64,000 nt of DNA from Mixia osmundae IAM 14324 (Eukaryota; Basidiomycota; Mixiomycetes; Mixiales; Mixiaceae), in the NCBI RefSeq assembly GCF_000708205.1, contig NW_014575560.1, positions 498,501-562,500 on the forward strand, in the 5' to 3' direction. The notes beneath the pieces are model-generated. The model did no database searches. It saw only the letters and a program-made list of their open reading frames with translations, and was not told where the DNA came from. Numbering within the stretch: position 1 is the stretch's first letter; the number at the start of each line of letters is the position of its first letter. Shown piece by piece: positions 11,176 through 22,505 of the stretch. The translations under genes were made by a program, and so were the position numbers.

Positions 11176-11748
11176 TCAGCATCTGGGCAGGCCACATAGG
11201 GGAGCGACCGACGAAGTGAGCCAAGAGCCATAGAAGTCGCCCTCTGCTCTGTTCAATCAGCTGCAATCAAGTCTAGGCAAAGATGGCGAACCTTGTGGAA
11301 TGACCTTCTCGTCGTCGACCGAGCACTCGTAGGACGTCGCGTAGAAGGCCATGTAGTCCTTGATGGGTCGGAAGCGAGGCGAAGGATCGGGGTAGCTCCA
11401 GATGCGCGCCCTGATGTTGCCGCAGTCGTGATAGCTCGCTCTGCCCTTCCATTCGCAGAAGCTGGATCGTGCGTTGGGCTTGAGGAGATCGAGTTTGACA
11501 TCGCTTGGTGGGATATAGTAGGTAGGCTGCTGACGACATCAGTCAGCATTCTGGACTGCACGGCAGCGACGGACGGGATGCGATGTCTCGAGGACCCTGT
11601 AGCCTTTGGTGGTGTCGGCGAGCGTGATGCGCTCTTTCGTCGAGGGATCGACGTAGATGACCCTCAGCCGGCGAGGTGAGGGCTCAAGGGTAGGTGGTCG
11701 AGTGTAGGGAGGCTCCCAGACACTCTCGAGCTTGCGTTCGGTCGACAT
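11176..11748 (-). CDS. DUF427 domain protein
   Basis: Exons, complement: 11748-11575, 11526-11292, 11243-11176, giving 158 residues. DUF427 is a small beta-rich fold common in bacteria and fungi, with no established biochemical role. The hallmarks are there: RVLETSHPPTYYIP at the first splice, CEWKGRASYHDC (residues about 90-101), FYATSYECSVDDEKV and a terminal EGDFYGSW. Both introns (49 and 48 nt) fall inside conserved text and rejoin it exactly. The C-terminus after GSW is shorter and less conserved than usual (family members often continue with a GPFKG-like stretch). It is therefore either a natural variant or the last exon differs. The gene diverges from the HSF-type regulator across about 580 bases. 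Confidence 0.8.
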
Positions 11749-12329
11749 GCTTCGTAGGCTTGGCAGTCGAGGGCCAGTGAGATCGAGGGTGAGCAGGCAG
11801 AGCAGCGCTCGACTGGCCAGATTGACAACGTCTGTGCGATCGCGGAGTCGATTGTCACGTCAAGCCTGTCAAGGAGGAGGAGCAGGTGCCCCGAGACGAC
11901 GACGAGATCCTCGTGGCGGCGACGGCCATGCTGCAGACAGATCCTCACCTCTTCCCTCTCAGGTCGAGCAGCCAACGTCTGGACATCCTAGCGGGGACCC
12001 CGGGAAGCAACCGCCGTCGTACGCAACGCTAATCGTGACCACGTCGCATGTCGTGGCGCCAGTGCGCAAGTGAGTGACCGATAGCCAAGAAAATACGAGA
12101 CGGACAACATGCGACATGACCCTGAAACAGCCCCTCTCTGCACGCTTCTCCAAAGAGCCGCTAGCCCAGACTGCTTTGTAAGCAAGACAGAAGCGACTCC
12201 ATCGGCTGTGCCTCGTGGTCTTGCGCGTCTGTGGGAGCGACGACGGACGACTGTTTGTGACGTCGGGCCGATCGTGCGCTGTTGCCCGTCCGAAACCCGA
12301 AGAAAGTCTCAATCGACGAGAACCAAGCG
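11749..12329. other. Divergent promoter region, DUF427 gene / HSF-type gene
   Basis: A 581-base interval holding two divergent starts. A plus-strand frame near 11820-12000 encodes a protein-like stretch (DDDEILVAATAMLQTD), but no start, stop and splice combination gave a convincing gene. No obvious heat-shock element array (repeated nGAAn blocks) was seen upstream of the HSF-type start. Most of the interval is probably regulatory and 5' UTR. Confidence 0.35.
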
Positions 12330-14280
12330 ATGAGTGTTCCCCGGCCACCGGGCTCCGAGGACGATCCTCAGAGTAAGCCAACTTGACCGGCTCTGCTTCT
12401 CTCCGGTTCACGCTCTGAGCACGCTTTGCCGGGGTCCTTACCTGCTCTCAAACTCTCGTTCCGGAGCAAGAAGGCATCGTGCTGAGTCTGTTTGGCTGTT
12501 GCAGACACGGACTCCCACGGTCAACCCCTCAGTGGGCTCTCAGCTGGACTGCACGAGCCTGGCAGAGCGAGCGACAGCTTTGACCTCGTGACCAGCGCGA
12601 CCTTGCAAGCACGACATGGCGAGAGTGCTGCCACCTCAGGACCAAACGAGCGACAGAGCTACAGAGGCCATCGCACCAATGCTTCCCAGCAGCTCTATGG
12701 CGGCATCCCGATCCCTTGCGGATCACCCAGCTTGCCCTCTCGCGTGGAGACACCGGCAGAACTCGGCCTCGGCTTGACGGAGAGCTTTGACAAACACGCT
12801 ATCGATGTCAAGCATGTGCCAGACATCTCCGTCAACGGAGACACGCGCGCCAGGTCATTGACTGAGCCTCGCGCGCTGGCCCACGTCGTCGATCATCATC
12901 ATCATCACCACCACCAACCTCTGTACTTCCCGGTCGGATCGCCGCCCTTGCCCGATCATCACATCGTCTCGATGCAGAGTCTGCCCAAAGCAGCCTCCCA
13001 GCTGACCTCACCGCACGGCTACTCTCAGTCTCCCTCATCATACCTTCCATCGATGACCTCAAAGTACTATCAGCCGGTAGCATCGCCCGATCCGGCCCAC
13101 TATGGATACCAACGGCCGCATGCAGTCAATGCACAGAACGATCATGCAGGATCTGTACCTCATCAGCGCGCCTATAGCTTCTCGACGGGCTACACGACCG
13201 GCTATGCGCCTTATGCTTCATCGAGCGCGTCCAATTATGGCGCGCGACTCAACGGACAAGCATCTCATCTGATTTCACCGACCATGGCCTATCCTGGAAC
13301 GCCTGGTCCTTCCTCCTGGTCATCGGCCGGCTCGAGCTATGGAGGGTCTGCTCGTTCGACCACGCCAGGCCTGACGCGTCATCAGCCCTACCCTCCCACC
13401 GCGCAGAGTAACGGCTCCCGTTCGTACAAGACCTCAGGTGCCGAACGTACCCGAAAAGGTAGTCTCGCTCTCCCACCGGAGATCTACAGTCCTCCGTCCA
13501 CCTCTCTTGCTCATCCTGGCCTGCCCAACTCGCCACAACAGAACCTGCATCTCATGTCAGGCTATGGTCCCAGCTTTGCAGGCGGTATCCCTCATAGCGC
13601 AACGGCCATCCTTCCCTTCCCGAGCGATGGCCCTCCTCCCATCAAGTCGACCTTTACAAGCGGCCGCCGTAGCTCGAATGGCAAAGCAACAGTGCGCTCC
13701 TTGTGCGTTGCCGTCCTCCCGCCGCTGACTATTGTGCAGCGCTTTGTGGCCACAATGATCGAACTCCTCAACGATCCTGACCGTCAAGACTACATTCGTT
13801 GGACACCAGACGGTGATGCCTGGATCTGTGATCCCAGTGAGCACGCATACGAGCTTGCCCAGCCAGACTGATCGATCCTCAGCGCATCCCTCTTTCGTAC
13901 CGGAAGTGCTCGAAGCCAACTTCAGTCATAAGAATCTTTCGAGCTTTGCGTTCGTCAGACTCGAAATCCGTCATCATCTGTACTAACTCCGGGATCCCCC
14001 GACCAGACGTCAGCTGAACGCATACGGGTTCAAGCATCTGTCTGCTGATGAAATACCGGACGAGATCCCAGACAGCGAGCGTGGCCAATGGAAAGGTTAC
14101 CGTCATCAGCTCTTCCATCGCGATCAGCAGAACGGCATCCATCTCCTTCGTCCACGTGCTCGCTCGCAGCGCAGAGAATCGGACGTGCTGCCCATGGTCC
14201 GTTCGCCGCCTCCGGGCTCGATGAGAAGAGATTTTACTCGACCGCCGCGCTCGTTCACGCGCAGTCTCACGAGCATGTAG
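12330..14280 (+). CDS. HSF-type transcription factor with a C-terminal DNA-binding domain
   Basis: Five exons: 12330-12372, 12505-13691, 13740-13836, 13883-13949, 14007-14280, giving 555 residues. Residues about 411-500 form an HSF winged helix: RFVATMIELLNDPDRQDYIR, then SHKNLSSFARQLNAYGFKHL (recognition helix) and YRHQLFHRDQQNGIHLLRPR (wing). The preceding 410 residues are low-complexity, Ser/Pro/Tyr-rich, with a His run at about 145-151. Only about 55 disordered residues follow the domain. No heptad coiled coil for trimerisation is visible, unlike Hsf1 or Skn7. The first intron (132 nt) is unusually long for this window and follows a 14-codon first exon. The second intron (48 nt) keeps frame if retained. 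Targets cannot be inferred; a heat-shock role is not shown. Confidence 0.85.
12894..12916 (+). repeat. CAT/CAC trinucleotide run encoding a histidine tract
   Basis: A short CAT/CAC repeat inside exon 2 of the HSF-type gene encodes a run of seven to eight histidines. The mixture of CAT and CAC suggests an old tract. Confidence 0.8.
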
Positions 14281-14430
14281 AAGCATGCTCCACGCCCGGA
14301 CATCGAGAAAGACTTCAGTGGGGCGACCTTTCATTATGCAGAGGGAGGATAGGAAGTGCTCATCATCTTGAGCGCTCTGCTGGACATTTTCGTACATACA
14401 AATGGACAACATGATTGCAGGCTGTGCATT

Positions 14431-16470
14431 CTACTTGATGTTGCGACATATTTCCAAGTATGCTATCGCAACGTATTCAAAGTCGGTCAAGTCATTGAAG
14501 ACTTGCGCTGAAGCTCGCACGTAGGTCTTGCCGTTATGGAAGAAGCAAGGAGCAAAGCAGTCGTATTCGTCAAAGAGGATGTCTCTGATGGCATTCTTTT
14601 GCTTGTTGAAGTCGTCGACGGATGCGAAATCGACCGGCAGTCTGACGTTGACCATGCTCGCTGTCAAGGTGCCCTCTTCATTTTCTAAGACTTCTGTGCC
14701 GAGTATCTCTGCCATTCTCCGTCCTCCTCGCATAGCGAGGCCATGGGTGTACGTCTGTATACGTTGTTCTCCGCCGAGCATTTCGCGGAAGTCTAGTGCT
14801 GTCTCGATGGAAAGATAGCGCGAAATGTCCTCCGTCGCAGGCCAGTCCCAGCCGGCAGCAAAGGTAGCCCGACCTTGCGCAATGGGTATGTACGCGAATG
14901 CACTGCCTCTCTCATCAGCTCGGTCTGCACGGGCGAGCTGACAGACTCACATCGGGAACGGTTGGACAAGAGTATGCCATCGCTTGTCGGCGTAGAGCAT
15001 ACCAGCAGGTCGATGTGCATAGAGCCACTTGTGCAAGTTACCCTGCCAAAACGTGCTGTGAGCATCAGAGCATGCTGGTAGACGGCCTCGACCGACCGCA
15101 AAAAAATCTGGTTGGGCGCTTTTGAGGTCGATGGGCCGCTGACCCGGTTCATGTGCACCATCGACAAAGGAAACGACATTGTGCCGTTTGCATAAGCTAA
15201 CGAGAGACTGCCAAGGAAGAGCGACGCCAGGCTGAGAGGATATGCCATCGAAGAAAGCGAATCTAACCGCGCCATTCTCGCGCACGATCATGCGTTCGAA
15301 CGCATCGAGGAGGGCCTTGTCTGACAAGGGATAGTTGACCTGAACATCGAGCATGCTGAGCTCCAAGTCTGGCCGACTATCTATGATGTATTGTAGCGTG
15401 TTCCTCGCTGGGTCGTAGATCGTTGAGCCAACATGCAATATCTTATCGCCCTTTTGCCAAGGGAAGCTGCGCAGGATAGCATTGGTGGAGATCGTCGTAT
15501 TGCCCACGACCGCGAGATCCTCCACGTCGCAGTTGAACAGCTTGGCCAATCGAGCGCGCGTTCTCGTGTAGACGGGCGCATAGTCTCGTTTCATGACCTT
15601 GTCAGGTGCTGCTTCCGTGCGTTCTCGCCAGTAGTGTGTCTGCTTTACGACCGGTTGAGGACACGCGCCATACGAGCCAGCGTTTAGATTAATGTAATTG
15701 CCGAAAGTCCAATATTGACGACCGAGAGCCTTTCCGAAGACAGGCAGTGTGTTTTCTGCCGGTCCTCCTGCCGATCCTCCTGTACGATCGGGTGTTATCT
15801 TGCCGTTCATGGCGCGTCGACGGTCTACTTCTGCGAATTCTTCCTCATCTTGTGAGGTGCCGACCCATCGATGGGATTTATCTTTGAGAAAGGCGGCAAA
15901 GTCCCAGAGACCTGACTCGAGACGATCTACGGAGGCCGACCACAAGTAGACGTCAACGCTCTGAGTCTGGTCTTGTGTGGCCTGAGACAGGTCGATCGGA
16001 CTGAGGAGCGGAACGAGCGCTTCTGCGCCTTTGATCGCGCCTGTACGAGCTGCGGACAGTATATGTGCTTGCACTGTACGCCTGACGTACTCCTACGGGA
16101 TGTCGTCAGTGAGGAGCTCATTTGCAAAGGGTCTCGAGCCTACGTCGCCTTCAAAAACATCGAGCAAGTCGACGTCGCTAGGTGATAGTCCCTGTACGAT
16201 CGTGCCCCTTACACTCGCTTCTTCGCGGTCCAGCGCACGGCCTATGAGCTTCTGTGCGCTCTGGATGGGTATAACCGCAGGGTAGTCGGCATGTCTGACG
16301 TGATGACGAGTGTGCTCGTAGAGAACGGCGTCGGTAAAGGTTAGCTTATCGACAGCATGGCCGATGACTCGTTCGAGCACGCCTGGGTGCATGAGTGTGC
16401 CGTAAAAGAAGAGCGCTCGAGGCTCGCCATTGCGAGCAACGTCGACTCGGGCAGAGTCATGCTGCGTCAT
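14431..16470 (-). CDS. AIG2-like (gamma-glutamyl cyclotransferase fold) fused to a class V PLP enzyme, Egt2/EgtE-like
   Basis: Exons, complement: 16470-16144, 16092-15097, 15042-14951, 14902-14431, giving 628 residues. Residues about 18-190 are AIG2-like: FFYGTLMHP near 21-29, an acidic DVFEGD|EY turn across the first splice, and VDVYLWSASVDRLESGLWDF. A Gly-rich linker leads, with no stop or start signal required, into a class V aminotransferase fold from about 225 (NYINLNAGSYGACPQP). This has VDGAHEPGQ (Asp420, His423) and the Schiff-base lysine Lys446 in GNLHKW. This family includes isopenicillin N epimerases, cysteine desulfurases and the Egt2/EgtE C-S lyases of ergothioneine synthesis. 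Intron 2 (15096-15043, 54 nt) keeps frame if retained and removes 18 residues between DFFA and GNLHKW. Two genes read through by chance is the alternative, but the joint lies inside one uninterrupted 996-base exon. A substrate cannot be assigned from sequence. Confidence 0.85.
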
Positions 16471-16481
16471 TGACTTGGGAT

Positions 16482-16503
16482 GGGCGGCGGCGGCGGCGGC
16501 GGC
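16482..16503. repeat. GGC trinucleotide repeat
   Basis: About seven GGC units followed by GAC units, just upstream of the AIG2-PLP fusion start on the minus strand and within the promoter interval shared with REC8. It is probably in the 5' UTR or promoter. Confidence 0.8.
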
Positions 16504-16726
16504 GACGACGAGCGAAACCAGCAGAGACGCGCGTCGTCACTTGACGTCTTGCTCGACGACGAGCCTCAATGTGGCCGGCCTGACGCATCAAGATAAGTTC
16601 GGGTGGTGCTCACTCCAGTGTCTACTCAGCGTGCTGCAAGACTATTTGATCTCATCGGGCTTCTTTCGTGCTCCTCATTCTGCGTCAGCATCGCGATAGA
16701 CTCAGCGTCTGATCCACGTACAAACC

Positions 16727-19193
16727 ATGTTCTTCAGCGAGGATATTCTCGTCAAGCAACGAGGAGGTGATCTCGCGCTGCTCTGGATCGCTGCAACAGC
16801 GACGGGAGGCACAAAGTCACGCTTGCTCAGGAAGAAAGAGATCCTCACCTGCGCCTTGCCACAGGCATGCCAGTCGCTCATCACGCCACAAGAGCCAATG
16901 GCCTTGCGCCTCATGGCGTCACTCTTGCTCGGACTCACGCGCATCTACGCACACCAGATCGAGTCCCTGACACTGCAAGTCACCCAACTCAATCTAGCTC
17001 TCAAGAGGACAATGTTTGAAGATCTCCAAGCGAACTTGATCCTCAATAACCCTACTGCACATCCTCGTCATCCCAAGGCTATCAAAGGATCTGATCACCT
17101 CGATATAACAAAGTACAAAGGCCTCAATCGAGATCGGCTGATCGCTCTCAACGCGAACAAGACGCCAGCGACGACTTTGCCCAAACGCTACGAACAGCCG
17201 CTCATCGAGTACGCACTGGAGCGTGGCCTCGGTGCAGGTCCCTTTGCCATCGATGTGATCACAAGCTACAACGATCGTGCTTACGATGCAGCGCTGCAAG
17301 AGGTTGATGAGTCGAATCATACTAGCCTGTTTGATTTGCCATCGGACGAGCTCGTCCAGCATCATCACGATAAGCTCGCGCCGGCCGCATCCGTATTGTA
17401 CGAAGCGTCTGTTGCCTTCTCAAGCTCATTCTCTCGCTACTCCGCAACGGCGAGCGCACAGGCAAGCTTCGATCTTGGAGAAGATGGAGAAGATGGTCAA
17501 GTCTGGTATGAACCTGAGCGAAGCCTTCTTCAGACCAATCGAACTGCGCCGATGTCGCGCACCTCTGCACGAATTGATATCCAGCAGACTCCTTCCTCTA
17601 TCGAGCTCGGCAGAGGCCGCGAAGGCTCACTCTCGTTGTCGTTCCCGCGCGGTCATACCAAAGCCCGATCATCTTCAATCCTCGGAAGCAACACTCGCAC
17701 TCAGGCTGCATCGTTCGACTTTGAGTTCGAGTTCGATCCCGAACAAGGTATCCTGGGCGGCTTCAGTCCCAGACTGGATGCCGCTCTTCGCGCTGCGGGC
17801 GACAATCTCGGGCGTCCGCCGCAAGGTAGTACTACTCGTCCCTATATCACCAAACAAAGCTTATAGCTGCAGAACGCGATGTATCGATCGTCGAGGGCGT
17901 GGGAGACGAGACGGGTGTCTTCAGACTCGGAGTGAGTTCGCTAAACCTCATTTCCGCCGGGTTGACGCCACAAAGCAGACTCCTAGTGGTAGCGTACGAG
18001 GCTACGAACCAGACGAGGACCTCGGTCCTGCTATTCCCTTTGAGGACGGTGCCTACGAATCACCTCGTATCTGGGAGCGCGCTTCGAGAACGCAGCCTCT
18101 CACGCCAGACCGTAGATCTGGCTCGCCAAGCTCGAGCAATGTGATGAATGGCAAACGTCACCGCAGTGAAGATGACCTCATGGCTTCAGACCATGCACCC
18201 AAGATCAAAAGAGCTCGTGCGCGTCGTCCAGTCGACTTGCTCGATAGCGAGATCTCTCTCGGCGATGCTGTGCTGAACAGCACTCGTTCGAGATACCTTA
18301 CGGACATGCAGGCTCAACGCACGTATTCGGCTGCAAAGAAGTCGGAGCGTGACGCCAAGGATTGTGCAGAAGCGCTCGTGATGATGCCGATGGCGGGCAT
18401 GAAAGCAGTTGCACTTCAGAATTTCCTCGTTGCTCCGTGCGACTCAGCTATTCGTGCCCGGCTGCTCGAAGCCCGTGGTCATTACATTGCTCATGTCCCT
18501 GCTATCAAACACTCACATCGTCATACACACGTCGGCGCCGGGGCCGTCCGCGAAGATGGTCAAATCGACTACGATGACCCGTCATGGCTTGACCCTTTTG
18601 GCGATCAAGGAGGCGCGCACGATCAGCAAGCTGACTATGAGCTCCAAGATGAATGGCCAGAAGTTGAAACCGGTCGTCAAGCACAAGTCGAACGTCCTCC
18701 GAGCCGCGTGCAATCGACCATGCCATGGAATCGTCTAGACGCATCTATCATTGAGGAGGACTATCCTGCACGCCCATCGTCTGCCCTCTCGCGTCGTTTC
18801 TCACTCGAGCCAGCCGGCCGTATGTCTCTGCCGAGACGCCGCAGCGATGCTACAGTAACCTCTCACTCGCATCCGCCTTCGCCTCCTCTCGACGCCGGCT
18901 ATGCACCTCCGCTCGACGAGTCATTCGAAGGCTTCAAACAGGGTTTCCAGCCTGACATTAGCTCAGACATATCGTCGAAGCAGGATTCTGCCAACTTTCT
19001 CACTTACCTGACTCTGCTCTCGACCAAAGAAGACGATTTGCTTCTTTCGGATGTTGCGCCCGTCATCTCCACCAAGCCGCGCGTCGCAGCCCAAGCGTTC
19101 TATCACATCCTCACTTTCGCCTCGCAGGGCGTCATCGATGTATCTCAGTCGCAGGACAAAGAGATCCACATTGCTCTGCGAAGCCGTTCGTGA
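16727..19193 (+). CDS. REC8: Rec8-type kleisin of meiotic cohesin
   Basis: Three exons: 16727-17825, 17867-17931, 17976-19193, giving 793 residues. Kleisins close the SMC1-SMC3 ring. The N-terminal module starts MFFSEDILVKQRGGDLALLW, with ALRLMASLLLGLTRIYAHQI at about 60-80 (SMC3-binding helices). The C-terminal winged helix is at about 735-790, with VAAQAFYHILTFASQGVIDV, which binds the SMC1 head. The middle is long, disordered and acidic, expected to hold separase sites. The N-terminal wording is closer to Rec8 than to Rad21/Scc1, so the meiotic paralogue is preferred but not proven. Introns are 41 and 44 nt. The gene diverges from the AIG2-PLP fusion. Confidence 0.8.
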
Positions 19194-19293
19194 CATTAAC
19201 ATCTACTCCAACAAAGGTTGGCCCCTCGTCTGTTCGTTGCAACGCACTAGCTACACACATGACATTGCATCCAAGGTGTATATCAAAAAGATC

Positions 19294-21791
19294 CTATCTG
19301 CGAGAATGCGCCTCGAGCTCCTCGAGCGTCATAAAGCTCTTGCCTTGTTGCGCAGGCGGAGGCAGTCCACCAGGGGTGCCTCTGCTCGCATTCAGTAACG
19401 CCATGAGATCGAAGCCATTCAGATTCGCTGCGGGCTGCGGCTGCGAAGGCTGCCGATGGTGCGTTTGCTGAAATGCATCAAAGTCCTGTTGCTGTTTCTG
19501 CTGGTGATGCATCTGCTGCTTCTGTCGCTCTCTGAAGGCCTGTTGTTCCTGCTGCTGATAGATCTGTTGCTGTTGCATCGCAGCCAGCATCTGCGTCGGC
19601 ATCTGATTCAGCCCTGGGATATTCATGCCAGGCGGCATGCCAGTCAGTGGCGAGGCAGACGCCATCGGGCCATTTTGCAAAATCGTATTGACGGGCACGT
19701 TCTGCAAGTTGGGTATGCCGTAATGCTGATTCTGTTGCTGATGTTGGCTCTGATGCTGCTGAGCGAGTCTCGCAGCCAAGGCAGGGTTTTGGAGGATGCG
19801 CGGATCATCTCGTAATTGCGGCGGTAAGCTGGCAAGTACGTTCTCTGGCGAGAGATAGGGCTGTCCCTTACTGACATTCGAGCTGTTCCCGTTATAGCCG
19901 GGCGGGCCTCGAGCAAACATGGGTGATTGTCCGGCTGAAGCAGCGTGGTGCGGCAACGGGGCATGATGGGGCGAAGGCGCATGATGAGGCATGACGCCTG
20001 CCAGATGAGGCGGTAGCGGCGACGTTGAAGCATGCGAGTGCTGTTGTCGCTGTCTCGCTTGCGTATGATCAGACAACTGCTGCTGCTGACCCGCGTGCTG
20101 ATGCTGTGGCTGGCCCAGCAGAGCTAGCAAATTTGGCAGATTCGCTTGGGTCTGCTGCTGGCCTTCGAATCCGAGCTGAACTCGTGGCGCCTGCTGAGGC
20201 TGCGCATCGTGAACTTGTCTGAATTCGAAGCCTGGCGGCAGAGCAGGTTGCTGCTGCTGCTGCTGCTGCTGCCTATTTGCTTCCTGAGGCGGTCGTGGTT
20301 GCGCAGGCATGCTGAGCATACTCATTAGGCGTTGCATGCTTTCTTGGTCAGCAGAATTCGCTGGCGGCTGAGGTCGGCTTGTTGGCGCTTCACTCAGTCC
20401 TGGCGAAAGATCGCTGCTAGCTTTAGCTTGCGCTGCCTTCTTTTCATCCCCAAAGAAGCGTGCGAATCGACTTGAGCGTGGGGGAGCAGAGCTATCGGCT
20501 TCCGTCGCAGTCGGAGGCGCCCTCGCTAGATAGTCTGGCGAAAGCATGCTTTGCTTCGCAGGCGGTGCAGCTTCTGCAGTCGGGACCTTGAAGCTCGCTG
20601 GCGGCTCAAGCGGTCGTTCTGGCTCGCTCGGAGGCAAGCCTGCTTTTTTGCGCTCGAGCTCTTTCATTTCTGCTTTCCATGCTTGTATAGAGTCCAATTG
20701 ACCCGATCCTCCTGCTTTGCCGCCCAGACCATCATCGAGCGAGTCTGACGGTGCATCCCAAGCTGCGGAAGAATCCATAGACCAGCCAGGTGCTGACGAA
20801 CTCTGACCGTCATCACGCGTTGTGTCGTCTGCCCAAGCCGGTCGACCGAAGCCACGTTCTCTGGAGCGCTCGTCACGCTGAGCATGGCGGTCTCTGTCTC
20901 GTTCTCGTCCAGCTTCTTGGCGCATTTTGCGTTCATCGCTCAGGCCTACATGGCGATCTGATGGGCCCGTACGTGCAGCCGGACGGTCTGTTCGCCAGCC
21001 TGCTTCTGCTGCTCTGCCATCTCGGCGAGCGGCAAAGGGTTGAGCAGCGCCTGCAGCGTTGCTCCTGTCTTGCTCGCTTGGAGCACTGCTCGATGGCTTG
21101 CCAGCCTCCTTGTCTCGCGTCTGCGCAATGCATTTAGCTTGTCATATCTTCATTGATCGTTGCACGCACCCGTCTTGCACGCATCGCGCCTGGCTCTTCA
21201 TCCTCACCGAAGCGACCGAATCCATTGAAGGGATTCGCTTTGGCAAGTCTGCCGTCAGCGCCGCGATTGCCTGCTCGTGCACTTTCGCCTTGCCGCATGC
21301 CATCATATCGTCCAGGCCCATTGCGCTGATGAGGTGGTGAAGTTGCATGCTGCTGAACATTTGGCGAGCGACTGTATGAGCCCTTTTCGGTTTGTCCAGG
21401 GCCGTAGTGATCTCTCCCTGAGCCTGGTATGGACATGCGAATAGGCGGCGGATCGTAGTCACTGGCATCCCGCCGTCAGCGTGGAACGGCTAACAGCTGT
21501 TCGTTCGGCTTACCCATACCACTCCTTAAGGTCTCTTAGCGCTTCTGGACGTTTAATGAGCGGGCTCTTGCTGAGCGCGAGCAAGAAGCGCTTGTCATAG
21601 ACGCCGGTCGAGTCCAGCTGCTTTGCAGCTGTCGGCTTGATAGGTGAAGTAGAGATCATATCCATCTTTTGAGAGAGCGCAGATGGCCCAGCGACGCTCG
21701 TCGGCAAGTCGGGACCATTTGGGGTGCTCTGACCAGATGAGGAAGACGAGCGGTCATTCTCAATGTCGAGTCTGTGGAACATGGACGACAT
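19294..21791 (-). CDS. eIF4E-transporter-like (4E-T) translational repressor
   Basis: Exons, complement: 21791-21514, 21461-21170, 21120-19294, giving 798 residues. Proteins of this type bind cap-binding eIF4E and move it into mRNP granules. Tyr65 begins YDKRFLL, which fits the eIF4E-binding consensus Y-x4-L-hydrophobic. It is followed by SKSPLIKRPEALRDLKEWYG, the conserved 4E-T block. The C-terminal two thirds are very Gln/Pro/His-rich with a pure Gln run, as in RNA-granule proteins, and end LMALLNASR...MTLEELEAHSRR. I chose the Met at 21791. The frame is open further upstream to 22007, but that extension lacks conservation signs. Eap1 or another eIF4E-binding protein is the alternative. Confidence 0.7.
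20250..20272 (-). repeat. CAG/CTG run encoding polyglutamine
   Basis: About seven to eight consecutive CTG units (plus strand) encode a pure Gln run in the 4E-T-like protein. Imperfect CAG-rich stretches surround it from about 19460 to 20270, making the whole exon low-complexity on both strands. Confidence 0.85.
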
Positions 21792-22505
21792 CTTGCTCAC
21801 ACTCGTACGGTCACGAGAGGGCGGCTCCCAAGTTACTTCGTCTGTCAGGATCCGTACGAGCTGCTCTTCACAGCTTGGTTCGCTCTGTCCGCACACGAGA
21901 GGCTGCCTCTCTGCCGGTGTGCGCTGCTGATCGCTCGCTGGGCAGACAAGCGCACCAGGCTCGAGGCAGCTTTGATTCTGGCTTGCCGTTTCGCGTAAGG
22001 AACACACGATAAAGTGAAGGTGGCGCCCGACGATGCCTGCCTGCCATGCTCTCGGCTCCGCTCAGTCACCGTACCCGCAAGAACTTCATTCTATGCTCAC
22101 TGGTCCGCAAGCCTATGCTTACTTCATCAAGATCGCTGGCGAGGATCCTTCCGCGATCATGATTCGGGACTTCAGTGGTCCGTTTAGCCCTTTTTGCACC
22201 TCGACTGCGAGCATGCGAGTGCTTGCCGTAGAGACGCAGCGCCCTATCAGTCCAAACGCAATCCCAATGATGCAAGCTTCTGAGTCAGAGCCATTGACGC
22301 GCCAACAGATCGTGCGACCTTGCCCATCTCATCTTTAAAAAGTGGCTCGTCTCCTGGGACTGTATCTCGATCCTTTGCTCACCAAGCCACAAGGTAGCGC
22401 ATTCACCGCCGTGCGAAGGCTCAGTCAGAACCCCAGGGTAAAGTATGAAGAAGCTGCATGGGTGCTTCTACACCTTTGTCCTTGCCTAGCACAAGGGTCT
22501 CTGCC
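21792..22505. other. Upstream region of the 4E-T-like gene; no gene called
   Basis: A 714-base interval between the 4E-T-like start and the end of the first tandem secreted-protein gene. A plus-strand frame (22033-22338) contains a protein-like stretch (LTGPQAYAYFIKIAGEDPSA), but no signal peptide, family match or confident splice pattern was found. It may be an unrecognised small gene or only regulatory DNA. Confidence 0.3.

Noticed and set aside
13879-14412. A 177-codon minus-strand frame over the HSF DNA-binding domain
   Set aside because: The sense strand encodes a conserved winged helix across the same bases; the antisense product has no recognisable feature.
16482-16503. GGC repeat as part of a CpG-like control element
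   Set aside because: It is a simple short tandem repeat with nothing else to mark a regulatory element.
19450-20280. CTG/CAG-rich tract as a microsatellite or repeat array
   Set aside because: Except for one pure run it is imperfect and in frame, explained by the Gln-rich protein.
21792-22007. N-terminal extension of the 4E-T-like protein to a Met at 22007
   Set aside because: The added 72 residues look like translated 5' UTR. The Met at 21791 begins the plausible N-terminus before the eIF4E box.
22033-22338. Plus-strand 101-codon frame as a gene
   Set aside because: No signal peptide, domain or spliced partner was found. It is recorded as an unexplained interval.
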